DNA of 64,000 bases from an uncultured Latescibacterota bacterium (GCA_951812755.1 OX638329.1:3418522-3482521), one strand, 5' to 3'. Shown: positions 27,799 through 36,093, counted from the stretch's first letter. Numbers and translations: made by a program. The notes: generated from the letters alone by a model not told the origin.

Positions 27799-29299
27799 AG
27801 AGTGTCTCCAATCGCTTTGCACGCGCCACCACAAGCCGCCACTGCACCAGACCTAAAACAATGACCAGCAGCACGGGCAGCACAATATTGAGAGTTTTTG
27901 CCGTGGTTCGAGTCGTATCCTCCACAGTTTGCAACGGTCGCGTTGTAATCTCACGCGATCTCAAAGCCACGAGGTCTCGGTCACCAATGAGCACATCCAC
28001 TGCATTCATCACAAAAATCCCATTGGACGGCACCTGTCCTCCCCCGCCGTCGAGCAGAAAATCGGACGTAGAAACCAGCACCAATTGGCTCATCACATTT
28101 TCCAAACTGCCTGAAGCAACTGTAGCATAAACCCCTACCACCTTGCCCGGTTCATTGAGCGATTGAAATGCCTGATTCTGAATGGGGTTGAGATTGATAA
28201 ACCCGGCCGCTGCACCCGAATGATCTGATGTGACCAACAACGGTTTCACAAGGCGCGTTGAATCCGCCGTATCGTAAACAATCTCGCTGGAAAACAGCAT
28301 CTGAACTTGCTCCAGGCCACTGACAATTTCGTGATCTGGAAAAGATTGCAACACGGGAAAGAAAGGATACTCCACCGCCGAATTAAAGCGCAAAAACCCG
28401 CGCTGCTGAGATACCGTAACCGTGCCGCAAATCCTGTCCATCACCAGATTGTCAGCCAGGCTCACGCCAAAAGGTTCGAGGATGTCAAAAATATTGGACT
28501 GAATGGGCGTCCCGCGTTGCGCCTGAAGGTCGCCATTGATCTTGCTTTGTGCCAGGAACAGATTACCTCCCGAGTTGATGTAGTTTCTCAGCGCGCCGAG
28601 AGCATCCTCCGATAGGGAATCGACAACGCCATTGACGAGCAACATCTCGATATCATTGGGCACGCCGGCACTCAAAAAGACCGAGCGCACGTCGTAGGCT
28701 TCCCGAAGTCGCGCACTCACCCGCTCCATTGCCGGTGCTGAAGCCCCGGTATTCGCCACCCCAACTACCGAGCGGTTATCATCAACTAATTTCTTAATCC
28801 GCGTTGTAATCTCGTATTCCAGACCCGTAGTCGTTTGAATAACCGGCAACACTTCTCGCTTGTCGCCGTAGAGCAACACCATTCCCATATAAATGCGCTT
28901 CACCTCAAACTTATCGTTCTCGAGTACCTGCAATTGCACGGGTTGAATGCCCGATTTTTGCGCTTCAAGTGCCAATTTTTCATCGTCGTCGGGTCTGTAA
29001 AATTCAAATCTGAAATTGCCATCTGAATACGCGGCATATTCTTCCAGAATATCCTGCAAATACCGCCGCGTGTTGCCGTATTGCCCGGGCAAATTTTCAG
29101 AAAAATAGACTTTAGCAGTCAAAAAATCGTCGATCTTCTCAAGTATCACCTTGCTCGATGGCGACAGCGAATAAATCTGATTCTCCGTCAGGTCCAGCCT
29201 GAAGAAAAAATTGCGGGAAACCAGATTGCCGAGTGCCACGAGCGCGATAGCTACCACAATAAAAATCACAAAGCTCTTTTTAGAATCAATAACAGGCAT
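27791..29299 (-). CDS. GldG-family ABC auxiliary protein
   Basis: A 502-residue protein: TM (about 8-26), then RNFFFRLDLTENQIYSLSPSSK, the classic GldG start of the extracytoplasmic part; a GldG/IFT52-like domain with RRYLQDILEEYAAYSDG, LRNYINSGGNLFLAQS and NPIQNQAF; and a C-terminal TM (about 470-492). The ATG at 29299 follows GTGGAGGTGATC, which also contains the GldF stop. In the gliding bacteria the system is tied to motility, but in other phyla it is widespread with unknown cargo. Confidence 0.9.
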   Translation of the reverse strand: MPVIDSKKSFVIFIVVAIALVALGNLVSRNFFFRLDLTENQIYSLSPSSKVILEKIDDFLTAKVYFSENLPGQYGNTRRYLQDILEEYAAYSDGNFRFEFYRPDDDEKLALEAQKSGIQPVQLQVLENDKFEVKRIYMGMVLLYGDKREVLPVIQTTTGLEYEITTRIKKLVDDNRSVVGVANTGASAPAMERVSARLREAYDVRSVFLSAGVPNDIEMLLVNGVVDSLSEDALGALRNYINSGGNLFLAQSKINGDLQAQRGTPIQSNIFDILEPFGVSLADNLVMDRICGTVTVSQQRGFLRFNSAVEYPFFPVLQSFPDHEIVSGLEQVQMLFSSEIVYDTADSTRLVKPLLVTSDHSGAAAGFINLNPIQNQAFQSLNEPGKVVGVYATVASGSLENVMSQLVLVSTSDFLLDGGGGQVPSNGIFVMNAVDVLIGDRDLVALRSREITTRPLQTVEDTTRTTAKTLNIVLPVLLVIVLGLVQWRLVVARAKRLETLYE

Positions 29300-29301
29300 G
29301 A

Positions 29302-30015
29302 TCACCTCCACTTCCGCATGTCAATACCGCGCACTGTAAGTGCCAAAAACAACCAGATCAGTGAGCCGAAATACACCAGATTACGCGAATCGACAACCCC
29401 GCGCGACATATTGGACAAATGGTAATCAACCGCCATAAACTGAATGGGGCCAGCAAAGGCTGCAGGCACAAAAATCAGCAACTTATCGAGGAGATAAAAT
29501 CCCAGTACAAACACTGCCGCGAGAATAAATGCAACGACCTGATTATCCGTCAAACTACTCGTAAACGTGCCAATAGCTGCGTAAAACGCCCCCACCAGGG
29601 CCAGCCCTAAATATCCGCAGATCACCCCGCCGTAGTCGATATTGGTCCCGACGGCCAAAAGCGTAAAAAAATGTATCAGCGTAAAACCCAGCCCGGCCAA
29701 CACCAGGGTAAATGCCGACAAATACTTCCCAATCACAAGTTCAAAATTTTTAATCGGGAGTGTCGCCATCAACTCGTGTGTGCCCGCGCTTTTCTCGCGC
29801 GCAAGCACCCCCATCGTGACCGCGGGTACAAAAATCAGATAAATCATCGGCGTAATATTAAACAGTGCCCGCATATCGGACTGACTGAACAAAAAGAACG
29901 TGTTGCTAAAGAAATACCCGTTAAACAAGGCGAAAAATACCAGGAAAATATACGCCATGGGACTCTTAAAATACGCGCCGACTTCTTTGCGGTAAATCGC
30001 CATCATATTATTCAT
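29302..30015 (-). CDS. ABC-2 type permease (GldF-like), minus-strand system
   Basis: A 237-residue permease with six hydrophobic segments. The landmarks mirror its paralogue at 23341-24102: YRKEVGAYFKSPMAYIF, IFVPAVTMGVLAREKSAGTHELMATLP, and SSLTDNQVVAFILAAVF. It overlaps the ATPase gene by eight bases and ends two bases before the GldG start, a fully coupled operon. Confidence 0.92.
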   Translation of the reverse strand: MNNMMAIYRKEVGAYFKSPMAYIFLVFFALFNGYFFSNTFFLFSQSDMRALFNITPMIYLIFVPAVTMGVLAREKSAGTHELMATLPIKNFELVIGKYLSAFTLVLAGLGFTLIHFFTLLAVGTNIDYGGVICGYLGLALVGAFYAAIGTFTSSLTDNQVVAFILAAVFVLGFYLLDKLLIFVPAAFAGPIQFMAVDYHLSNMSRGVVDSRNLVYFGSLIWLFLALTVRGIDMRKWR

Positions 30016-30952
30016 CTCCTCCTCCTTCCCCTGTTAATCCGCGGAACACATCTTCGAGGAGAACCTGATTTTGCGTCATCTCCAAAATGGCCCAGCCACT
30101 GTTTTTGGCATAATCAAAAATCGCCTCGCGAGGATCTACCTCACGGGCGTATTCTATCGACAAAATACTGCGTCCATCTACCATCTCTATATTTGCAACT
30201 TCGATCTCATCAACGCTGTTGGTCAGCGCGGCGAGACTATCTTCATCGGCGTATTTTACATCGAGCGTCAGTTGTGTGCGCCCCATAAATCCCGCCATCA
30301 ACTCCTGGCTCGTCCCATTGGCCACAATTTCGCCGTGATCGATAATCACAATGCGATCCACAGTGGCTTCAATCTCTTGCAAAATATGACTGGATATAAT
30401 CACCATCTTCTGCTGTCCCAATTCTCGAATCAGGTTCCGAATCTCCACAATCTGGTTGGGATCCAGCCCCGAGACCGGCTCATCGAAAATCAACACCCTG
30501 GGATCGTGCAAAATCGCAGCAGACAGCCCGACGCGCTGTTTATACCCCTTCGAACACGCAGAAATAGGCAGATGAATTACATCGTGCAAACCACACTGTT
30601 CGACCACGCGATCCAGAGCCGTTTTAAACTCTCCTGCGTCTATACCGCGAATTTGAGATATAAACTCGAGATAGTCATACACCCTCATTTCCCCGTAAAG
30701 GGGGTTCATTTCGGGCAAATAGCCAATTTGCTCGCGAATATCCAGCGAATGGTCCTGGATATTCAGGTCGTCTATAAATACATTGCCAGCACTTGGTGCT
30801 AAGAATCCCGTCATAATTTTTAATGTCGTGGACTTACCCGCACCATTTGCACCCAGGAACCCGACGATTTCCCCATCGTCAATTTCAAAATCAATTCCCT
30901 TGAGTGCATGAATGTCGCCGTAATACTTCTCCAAATTCTCAACTCGAATCAT
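30008..30952 (-). CDS. ABC transporter ATP-binding protein (GldA-like), minus-strand system
   Basis: A 314-residue ATPase. Walker A GANGAGKST (about 37-45), a degenerate signature CSKGYKQRVGLS, Walker B VLIFDEPVSGLD, switch histidine in SSHILQEIE. About 80 extra C-terminal residues (after about 225) form an alpha/beta tail usual for GldA-type ATPases. CAGGAGGT precedes the ATG. First gene of the four-gene minus-strand unit ATPase-permease-GldG-DUF4340. Confidence 0.93.
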   Translation of the reverse strand: MIRVENLEKYYGDIHALKGIDFEIDDGEIVGFLGANGAGKSTTLKIMTGFLAPSAGNVFIDDLNIQDHSLDIREQIGYLPEMNPLYGEMRVYDYLEFISQIRGIDAGEFKTALDRVVEQCGLHDVIHLPISACSKGYKQRVGLSAAILHDPRVLIFDEPVSGLDPNQIVEIRNLIRELGQQKMVIISSHILQEIEATVDRIVIIDHGEIVANGTSQELMAGFMGRTQLTLDVKYADEDSLAALTNSVDEIEVANIEMVDGRSILSIEYAREVDPREAIFDYAKNSGWAILEMTQNQVLLEDVFRGLTGEGGGDE

Positions 30953-31120
30953 TCTGGGACTAACCTCCTGTGAGTTAAGCCGCCCAATACCGCCGACGGC
31001 ACAGATTTGGCTCGTGACGAAAACTGTCCATACCCTGAAGAGTAAAGGGGGAAGGACGACTAATTTTTTGAGACCGAAAATTTAAACAAGTTTATCAAAA
31101 AAAATCAAGGAAAAACGATC

Positions 31121-31156
31121 ACGGATGACGCGGATGGCGCGAATGGACGCGGATGA
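31121..31156. repeat. 10-bp-periodic GCGGATG array, reverse orientation
   Basis: Reads ATGACGCGG, ATGGCGCGA, ATGGACGCGG on plus, which is the complement of the ATCCGCG form of the repeat. It stands upstream of the GldA-like gene and faces the array at 31216-31248 across a terminator. Confidence 0.6.
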
Positions 31157-31185
31157 AAGGCAAAATACAAAAGGATCAGGTATAT

Positions 31186-31213
31186 AAAAAGGGCGTGCCC
31201 ACAGGCCGCCCCC
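31186..31213 (-). terminator. Terminator behind the amidohydrolase gene
   Basis: GGGCG (31191-31195) pairs with CGCCC (31207-31211), and the minus strand then reads TTTTTATATA. It lies beyond a 10-bp repeat array that separates it from the stop codon. Confidence 0.65.
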
Positions 31214-31215
31214 TT

Positions 31216-31248
31216 CATATCTGCGTTCATCTGCGTTCATCTGCGATC
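31216..31248. repeat. 10-bp-periodic ATCTGCG array
   Basis: Three 10-bp units ATCTGCGTTC, ATCTGCGTTC, ATCTGCGATC, ending four bases before the amidohydrolase stop codon. Confidence 0.75.
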
Positions 31249-31251
31249 GCC

Positions 31252-32013
31252 TCACACTTCTTCAATCCCATAAATCCGCCCCAAATTACCTCCGAAGATC
31301 AACGATTCCGCCTCGTCGCCCAATTCCAACCGCTGAATTGCTCGCTTGACCTGAATCGGGCGATATTCCGGCAAATTGGACCCAAAAACAATCCGTTCGG
31401 GTCCCAATTCTTCAACGGCCTGTTTGACCTCATTCGGCACGGTCTCTTCGGGATTAATAGCCCACAACTTGTGAAATCGCAGAATCGTTGTGCCCAGATA
31501 TACATCGGAGCATTCACGACACACCTCAAGGGCTGTGTCAAACCCATCGGGAAAGCCCATGTGATCCATAATAATCGGCACACCGGGCACTTGTCGCGCC
31601 ACATTGCCAATGCGCTCGGCACTGCAGTTGTCGCGCCCAGAATGAATCGATACCACAATACCGAGGTCTCGGGCGGACTCGACAAACGGAATGACCATGG
31701 GATCATCCACATTGTATTTATGAATAGCACCCATCAACTTCACGCCCTGAGCACCGCGATCTACGTACGTCTTCAGCGCAGCAACCCCGTCTTCGCCCCA
31801 ATGCGGATCCACGAGCGGACAGGGCAAGAGCTGGGGGTGTTCCGCTGTCTTGTCGAGCAATCCATCATTATCCGGAAGAGGTTTGGTCTGCGGCATGACC
31901 ACCGCCATCTCAAATCCCGCTTCGGCCTCACATTCCAGCAAAGCATCAACCGTTATCTGCTGCCCATACCAATCATCTGTCAAATACGCTTCAAAATCTG
32001 CGGTAATCATCAT
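31252..32013 (-). CDS. Amidohydrolase-2 family metal-dependent hydrolase
   Basis: A 253-residue TIM-barrel hydrolase of the amidohydrolase-related family (PF04909 type), typical of decarboxylases and lactonases in aromatic or sugar-acid catabolism. Visible are GVKLMGAIHKYN (strand with a metal-ligand-like region), VVSIHSGRDN with the central histidine, IIMDHMGFPD with a second histidine and a late VFGSNLPEY in place of the usual GSDxP. The N-terminal H-x-H of canonical members is replaced by D-F-E (ITADFEAYL), so metal binding may differ. AAAGGAGG precedes the ATG. It follows sppA by 11 bases on the same strand. Confidence 0.85.
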   Translation of the reverse strand: MMITADFEAYLTDDWYGQQITVDALLECEAEAGFEMAVVMPQTKPLPDNDGLLDKTAEHPQLLPCPLVDPHWGEDGVAALKTYVDRGAQGVKLMGAIHKYNVDDPMVIPFVESARDLGIVVSIHSGRDNCSAERIGNVARQVPGVPIIMDHMGFPDGFDTALEVCRECSDVYLGTTILRFHKLWAINPEETVPNEVKQAVEELGPERIVFGSNLPEYRPIQVKRAIQRLELGDEAESLIFGGNLGRIYGIEEV

Positions 32014-32024
32014 GCCCTCCTTTA

Positions 32025-33779
32025 TTACCGAATGTCCACAGGTGCCATTTCCAAAACCTGTCGCGGCTGCCCCACTGTGCGCGCAAAGCGAAAAACGGGT
32101 TGCAACTCTGTGGTGAGTCTCTCCAACGCATCGTCCTTGCCCAGCGTGCGGATCAGCCCTTTTTCCATCACCTGTTCTATCAGTGTCTTTTCTTTGGGAA
32201 ATACAACGAGGTTGAGAGAAGCATCAGCTTCCAATTCCAATGCCTCTCGAATCAGACGCATTGCAGTCTTCATCCCACCCAATTCATCGATCAGGCCGTG
32301 CTCCCTGGCATCCTCCCCAGTCCAGATCCGCCCCTTTGCCACAGCGTGAACATCTGCCTGTGACATATTGCGTCCTTCGCCTACCTTTGTCGTAAAATCT
32401 TCGTAAATGCGATCTAACCACATCTGAAATTTCGTCCATTGTTCGGGTGTAAATTCTGAACCCGATCCCCATATCAGTGCATTTTCACCCACCTGCGCCG
32501 TATCCCAGGTAATGCCCAGACGTTCCCAAAATTCAGTTGTCACAAACTTTCCCGCTAATACCCCAATGGATCCCGTAATGCTGCCGGGTTGCGCTACAAT
32601 TTTGTCGGCATTCATCGCCACAAAATATCCCCCAGAGCCAGCCACATTACCCATTGATACAACAACGGGTTTGTCCGCCTTCTTTGCATTGGCAACCTCG
32701 CGCCAGATCGCATCTGAGGCAACGTAAGACCCACCGGGAGAGTCTATTCGAAACAAAATCGCACGCACATCCTTATCCTTTACAGCATCGCGAAAAGCTT
32801 TGGTCAGGGTACTCGCGCCCATTGTGCCAGATGCATAAAAAGGATCGTAGTCGCTCTTGCCTCGATGCACGGGTCCCACGCCGTAGATCAACGCCACCTT
32901 TGTCCCTTCACTATATGGCTTTTCATCAATGCGCTTGAGATAATTCTTTATATCCAGCCATTTGACATCTTTGCCGTGTTCGCGCTTCACCAGATCGCGC
33001 ACCTCATCCCAATACGCCAGGCTATCTATCAGGCCTTCGGTATGGGCAGACAATGCCAAAAATGGTCCGCGATTGATGAGATCGCGCACGGCTTCGGGCG
33101 TTGTGCTCCGCGCCCGTGAAATACCCAGGACCATTTGATCGACCATCGACTTTAAAAGTGCTTCACTCGCCTCGCGATGCGCGTCTGTAAATTTGGTTTC
33201 GGTATATAGGTTCATCGCATTTTTATACTCATATCGGTGATCCATCTGCACGCCAATCCCAAGCGTATCCAATGTTCCCCTGACAAAGGGATGCTCCATC
33301 GCCAGTCCGATCAACCCCACGTCGCCTGAGGGTTGGAGATAGATATGCTCAAATGCCGTGGCCAGATAATATCCGACATTGCCCGAGCCAAACTCGCCAA
33401 ATGTCTCGGCAAAAATCGCGGTGGGTTTTCCGCTTTTTCCAAACGCCAGAACAGCGTCTCTTATTTCTTGCGCCTGTGCAAATCCCATCGGCGCGCCGCC
33501 TCCTCGAGCCAGCAATCCCACAACGCGGTTATCCGAAGCCGCCGCGTCTAAAGCACCGACCACATCGCGCAGCGAGCGCGTCTCGTCTGCAATCAACTTT
33601 GCAAACGGGTCTTCTGGCACATATTCCGCAACCCCCTGCTCCAGGTTGATCTCCAGAATCACCTGATCGGGCACGGGATCTTCGCCAGATAGCAATGCAA
33701 CGGACAAGATGGTCAGGACGACCAGCCCAACCGTAATCCCACCAATCCACGCCAAAATCCGGCCAATTCTCCTGCGCAT
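32025..33779 (-). CDS. sppA: Signal peptide peptidase SppA, 67-kDa type
   Basis: A 584-residue membrane-bound serine protease of family S49 that degrades cleaved signal peptides. A TM anchor (about 9-32) is followed by two ClpP-like domains. The long form carries the lysine base in the N-terminal half (K186 in YEYKNAMN) and the serine nucleophile in the C-terminal half (S382 in GNVAGSGGYF), as in the E. coli enzyme. GGAGG sits before the ATG. A palindrome lies about 55 bases upstream, and the amidohydrolase is probably co-transcribed. Confidence 0.95.
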   Translation of the reverse strand: MRRRIGRILAWIGGITVGLVVLTILSVALLSGEDPVPDQVILEINLEQGVAEYVPEDPFAKLIADETRSLRDVVGALDAAASDNRVVGLLARGGGAPMGFAQAQEIRDAVLAFGKSGKPTAIFAETFGEFGSGNVGYYLATAFEHIYLQPSGDVGLIGLAMEHPFVRGTLDTLGIGVQMDHRYEYKNAMNLYTETKFTDAHREASEALLKSMVDQMVLGISRARSTTPEAVRDLINRGPFLALSAHTEGLIDSLAYWDEVRDLVKREHGKDVKWLDIKNYLKRIDEKPYSEGTKVALIYGVGPVHRGKSDYDPFYASGTMGASTLTKAFRDAVKDKDVRAILFRIDSPGGSYVASDAIWREVANAKKADKPVVVSMGNVAGSGGYFVAMNADKIVAQPGSITGSIGVLAGKFVTTEFWERLGITWDTAQVGENALIWGSGSEFTPEQWTKFQMWLDRIYEDFTTKVGEGRNMSQADVHAVAKGRIWTGEDAREHGLIDELGGMKTAMRLIREALELEADASLNLVVFPKEKTLIEQVMEKGLIRTLGKDDALERLTTELQPVFRFARTVGQPRQVLEMAPVDIR

Positions 33780-33831
33780 AAAAACCTCCAGATATTCGGA
33801 TTAAAATGATTTGTTGACATTGCTCAGATTG

Positions 33832-33857
33832 CAGTGAGACGCGCAAATATCTCACTG
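33832..33857. promoter_or_regulatory. Palindrome upstream of sppA
   Basis: CAGTGAGA and TCTCACTG are perfect 8-bp arms around a 10-base centre, 53 bases before the sppA ATG. It could be an operator or part of a leader hairpin; no T run follows. Confidence 0.4.
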
Positions 33858-33896
33858 TGTTTCGACAAGTTAGTGATTCAAGGCTGACCATACAAG

Positions 33897-33946
33897 AAAA
33901 AAGGATCAGGATGAACTGGATAAAAGGATGAACAGGATACCCCACC
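33897..33946. repeat. GGATGAAC/AGGAT-type short repeat array
   Basis: Degenerate units around GGATCAGGAT, GAACTGGATA, AAAGGATGAA and CAGGATAC at roughly 10-bp steps. It is the complement of the ATCCTG form seen at 37150-37190. It lies beyond the terminator of the coiled-coil gene. Confidence 0.5.
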
Positions 33947-33947
33947 C

Positions 33948-33985
33948 CTAAAAAGAACGCCCCAACATCGTTGTGCCGGGGCCTT
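33948..33985 (-). terminator. Terminator behind the coiled-coil gene
   Basis: On minus, GCCCC(GGCACAACGATGTT)GGGGC is followed by GTTCTTTTTAG. It lies about 40 bases after the stop codon. Confidence 0.6.
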
Positions 33986-34027
33986 ACCTTTTACAATTCG
34001 ATTGTCACAGTCAACTGCATTAGATGG

Positions 34028-34861
34028 TTATTCCGCTTCCAGAACTTCCGGATCCAGTTGATACCAGAATACCTCACCGGATTCAACGAGATCCTGTATC
34101 CGGTCATCTCGGCGCAAGCCCACAACAGCGGAAAATGCCTGCTTACCGGTAAACCTGGTCAGGAACTCGGCATTTCGGAGGGCGCGGCTGGTGTCCCGCC
34201 CATTGGCGGTGAAGGAGATTTCCACGGCAATGTAGCAGGGATTACCGTCCTGGTCGGTGGCCTCTATAATCAGATCGGCGCGACGGAAGCTTCTCAACTC
34301 GTTTGTAGAAATGCTCGATGTGTCTGAGCGGGCAATCAGTGCTCCAAGATCATCCTGCGTGAGGGTCTTCGTGCGTTGAAGGCCTATGTCCTCGGCAATG
34401 ATGGATGCCTCGCGCAGAGCGGCATCCCGAGCGTGGGACCCTTTGAGCGGACCGAGGTCATCTTGAATGGACTTCATCCTGATTTTGAGCGTGCCGACAT
34501 CCACCTTAAGCGTGCCAACATCTCCCTTGAGGATACCAACATCATCCTGGATAGACGCCACTCTATTTTCGAGCGCGTCAAATCGACGGTTCGTAGCTTC
34601 GACAAATCTATTCATCTCAGCGACAAAGTTATTCATCTCTGCAACGAAGCTGTTCATCTCTGCAACGAAGCTGTTCATCTCTGCAACAAAGCTGTTCATT
34701 TCTGCGACAAAGCTGTTCATCTCTGCGACAAACTGGGTGAACTTTTCGGGCAGTTCAATCAGTTCCCGCGTCAGCAGCCGGGCACGCAGGGCATCCGTCC
34801 ACTCAGGATGGTCGTCCAGGATGCGAATGAGGTCTTCTATTGTATGAATCGTGGTGGTCAC
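34028..34861 (-). CDS. Heptad-repeat coiled-coil protein with probable nuclease-like C-terminal domain
   Basis: A 277-residue protein. After an N-terminal helical part (1-42) come six tandem heptads FVAEMNS (about 43-85), then a second coiled-coil of DVGTLKV-type heptads (about 100-140) and a globular C-terminus (about 165-277). The C-terminus has RRADLIIEATDQDGNPCYIAVEISFT, an E-x-K-like arrangement (D-x9-E-V/I-S) reminiscent of PD-(D/E)XK proteins of unknown role that carry similar coils. The catalytic lysine is not obvious, so nuclease activity is inference. The start is GTG at 34861 behind GAGGA. The heptads are encoded by near-identical 21-bp units. Confidence 0.75.
   Translation of the reverse strand: MTTTIHTIEDLIRILDDHPEWTDALRARLLTRELIELPEKFTQFVAEMNSFVAEMNSFVAEMNSFVAEMNSFVAEMNNFVAEMNRFVEATNRRFDALENRVASIQDDVGILKGDVGTLKVDVGTLKIRMKSIQDDLGPLKGSHARDAALREASIIAEDIGLQRTKTLTQDDLGALIARSDTSSISTNELRSFRRADLIIEATDQDGNPCYIAVEISFTANGRDTSRALRNAEFLTRFTGKQAFSAVVGLRRDDRIQDLVESGEVFWYQLDPEVLEAE
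34611..34736. repeat. 21-bp in-frame tandem repeat (six copies)
   Basis: Six copies of a unit like GTTCATCTCTGCAACGAAGCT (plus strand) with few differences; the third and fourth are identical. Each encodes one coiled-coil heptad, so copy number can change without breaking the frame. Confidence 0.85.
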
Positions 34862-35282
34862 AGGTTTTCCTCAATGGCCGTTTTATCCATCGTCCAACCA
34901 GCGAAACAGGGCAATCACTTGCCTTAACCAAATCAATATACGGAAATTGAGTACCTGGGGCAATATAGCGTCTGTAAATTTTGTAATAGATGGCCACCAA
35001 AAAAAGCAACCACAGTATGGAAAAGTCATCGTTGCCAATCCCTCGTGATGCAAACAACACAAAAAGAGAACGCTCCATGCTGGGGCGTTCCTGTGACCAT
35101 AAATAAAGCTCTCCAGAGGCTTGTCCATTCATTAAAGCCCAGGACAAACGGGAACCATTGCCCATCCATTTAAGCGGATTCACCATAAGCTCTTGTGGCG
35201 TATGACTCCGTCTTTTTATTTTCAAGCAAAGGAAGCATATCCTCAAATAGGGCGTATCTCTCATCACCATTACTATTTACTC
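34862..35282. other. Gap without a confident gene
   Basis: A 421-bp stretch between the coiled-coil gene and the MopE-like gene. A minus-strand frame of 155 codons (34803-35270) crosses it. It has one hydrophobic stretch (about ILWLLFLVAIYY), but overlaps the next gene by 59 bases, lacks a ribosome site and has no recognisable domain. It may be a decayed membrane protein. No RNA or repeat seen. Confidence 0.4.
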
Positions 35283-35765
35283 TTATCGACCTTTCTGAAT
35301 TTTTCTTACTATTTTTATGCTAGGTGGAAGGACATGTACTATTCTGTCGCAGTCAACCAGCCAAGATCCTGTTTGTCCCGGTGCAGGGACTGCGCCCTCC
35401 CATCCTTGATTTGCCGTTCCATTATCACATGATCCGCTTTGTGTAAGTTCTCTTTCTGATTCACCATTACAATCATAGTCGAAAGAGCCATCACCTCTAT
35501 CTTCAGCAAAGAAACTCGTCTGGCCGGGTCTCACATCTTTGTTACCATCGTAACAATCACGATTATTTTCTGCATATCCATCAGGTTGCCACAGTGCCCA
35601 GATACGCTGATCTGGATCTCCGAAGCCATCCGCATCGCCATCTTTATACCACCAAAATGGTCCAACTACAGCAACTATGGCAACAACCAATGCCAAGAAG
35701 GCGAGAATCAGGGCGGCCATCTGGCTTTGAAGTAGATGCCGTTTCTGTGGAGACAATACGCTCAT
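35283..35765 (-). CDS. Membrane-anchored protein with MopE-type metal-binding motif
   Basis: A 160-residue protein: short cytoplasmic tail, a TM segment (about 17-40, ILAFLALVVAIVAVVGPFWWY), then an extracytoplasmic part beginning DGDADGFGDP and continuing to DCYDGNKDVRPGQ and DGSFDYDCNGE. This Asp/Asn-rich pattern is the putative metal-binding MopE motif, a calcium/copper-type loop widespread in secreted proteins of environmental bacteria. Four further cysteines could form disulfides. The ATG at 35765 has GGGGA eight bases before it. Its first 40 codons overlap, in another frame, a lipoprotein-like ORF with an even better ribosome site. Confidence 0.7.
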   Translation of the reverse strand: MSVLSPQKRHLLQSQMAALILAFLALVVAIVAVVGPFWWYKDGDADGFGDPDQRIWALWQPDGYAENNRDCYDGNKDVRPGQTSFFAEDRGDGSFDYDCNGESERELTQSGSCDNGTANQGWEGAVPAPGQTGSWLVDCDRIVHVLPPSIKIVRKIQKGR

Positions 35766-35841
35766 ACTTCGCATCCCCACAATGCCATATTAGCCCTATT
35801 ACAAAAGTTAGCGTTATGATATTACAAATACGTTTAACCAT
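35644..35841 (-). CDS. Possible 65-residue lipoprotein overlapping the MopE-like gene
   Basis: The frame starts with ATG at 35841 behind an excellent AGAGGAGGAAC site. It opens MVKRICNIITLTFVIGLIWHC, a credible lipoprotein signal with the cysteine of a lipobox at residue 21, followed by GDAKYERIVSTETASTS. The last 20 residues (CC, CSWTILVV) look like out-of-frame reading of the MopE TM segment. Either this is a short lipoprotein whose gene overlaps the next by about 120 bases, or the two frames were once one gene broken by an indel. Confidence 0.4.
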   Translation of the reverse strand: MVKRICNIITLTFVIGLIWHCGDAKYERIVSTETASTSKPDGRPDSRLLGIGCCHSCCSWTILVV

Positions 35842-35948
35842 GAAGTTCCTCCTCTTTTCATATAAGCGGAAAGCAGCACAAAAAAAAAGAAAAAGCCAAT
35901 GATAGCCAGGTGCGAGTAAGTTCTAAACCATCTCCCCTCCTTCCTCAT
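35814..35948 (-). CDS. Possible 44-residue single-TM small protein
   Basis: A short frame reading MRKEGRWFRTYSHLAII followed by a Phe-rich membrane segment and a basic tail. It overlaps the lipoprotein-like ORF by 28 bases and contains that ORF's ribosome site. There is no good site of its own. Listed because small membrane proteins of this shape are often missed; weak support. Confidence 0.25.
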   Translation of the reverse strand: MRKEGRWFRTYSHLAIIGFFFFFVLLSAYMKRGGTSWLNVFVIS

Positions 35949-36044
35949 TGCAGAAAAAATTGCAGCTTGATTTTGTGGGTGTGAAACTTTACATTTTGAA
36001 ACAGAGCGAGTTACGGCTGCCAAACCGTTCCCGTCTCTATATTG

Positions 36045-36093
36045 CGGCGGGAGGGCCTACAAGGTCTGCTAACCCGATATAGGCCCTTCGCCG
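36045..36093. other. Bulged 13-bp hairpin in the gene-poor gap
   Basis: CGGCG-GG-AGGGCCTA (36045-36059) pairs with TAGGCCCT-T-CGCCG (36080-36093) around a 20-base loop. No T run follows on either strand, so it is not an ordinary terminator. It lies between the candidate RNA terminator and the small genes at 35.8-35.9 kb and could be part of their leader. Confidence 0.45.

Noticed and set aside
31153-32349. 398-codon plus-strand open frame
   Set aside because: Opposite-strand shadow of the amidohydrolase and sppA; it crosses the gap and a terminator and has no family features.
34611-34736. Regular repeats that could be taken for a CRISPR array
   Set aside because: The unit is 21 bases with no spacers, in frame inside a coding sequence, and encodes coiled-coil heptads. 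No cas genes are near.
34803-35270. 155-codon minus-strand frame with one hydrophobic stretch
   Set aside because: Overlaps the coiled-coil gene by 59 bases, no ribosome site, no recognisable domain; kept only as a described gap.
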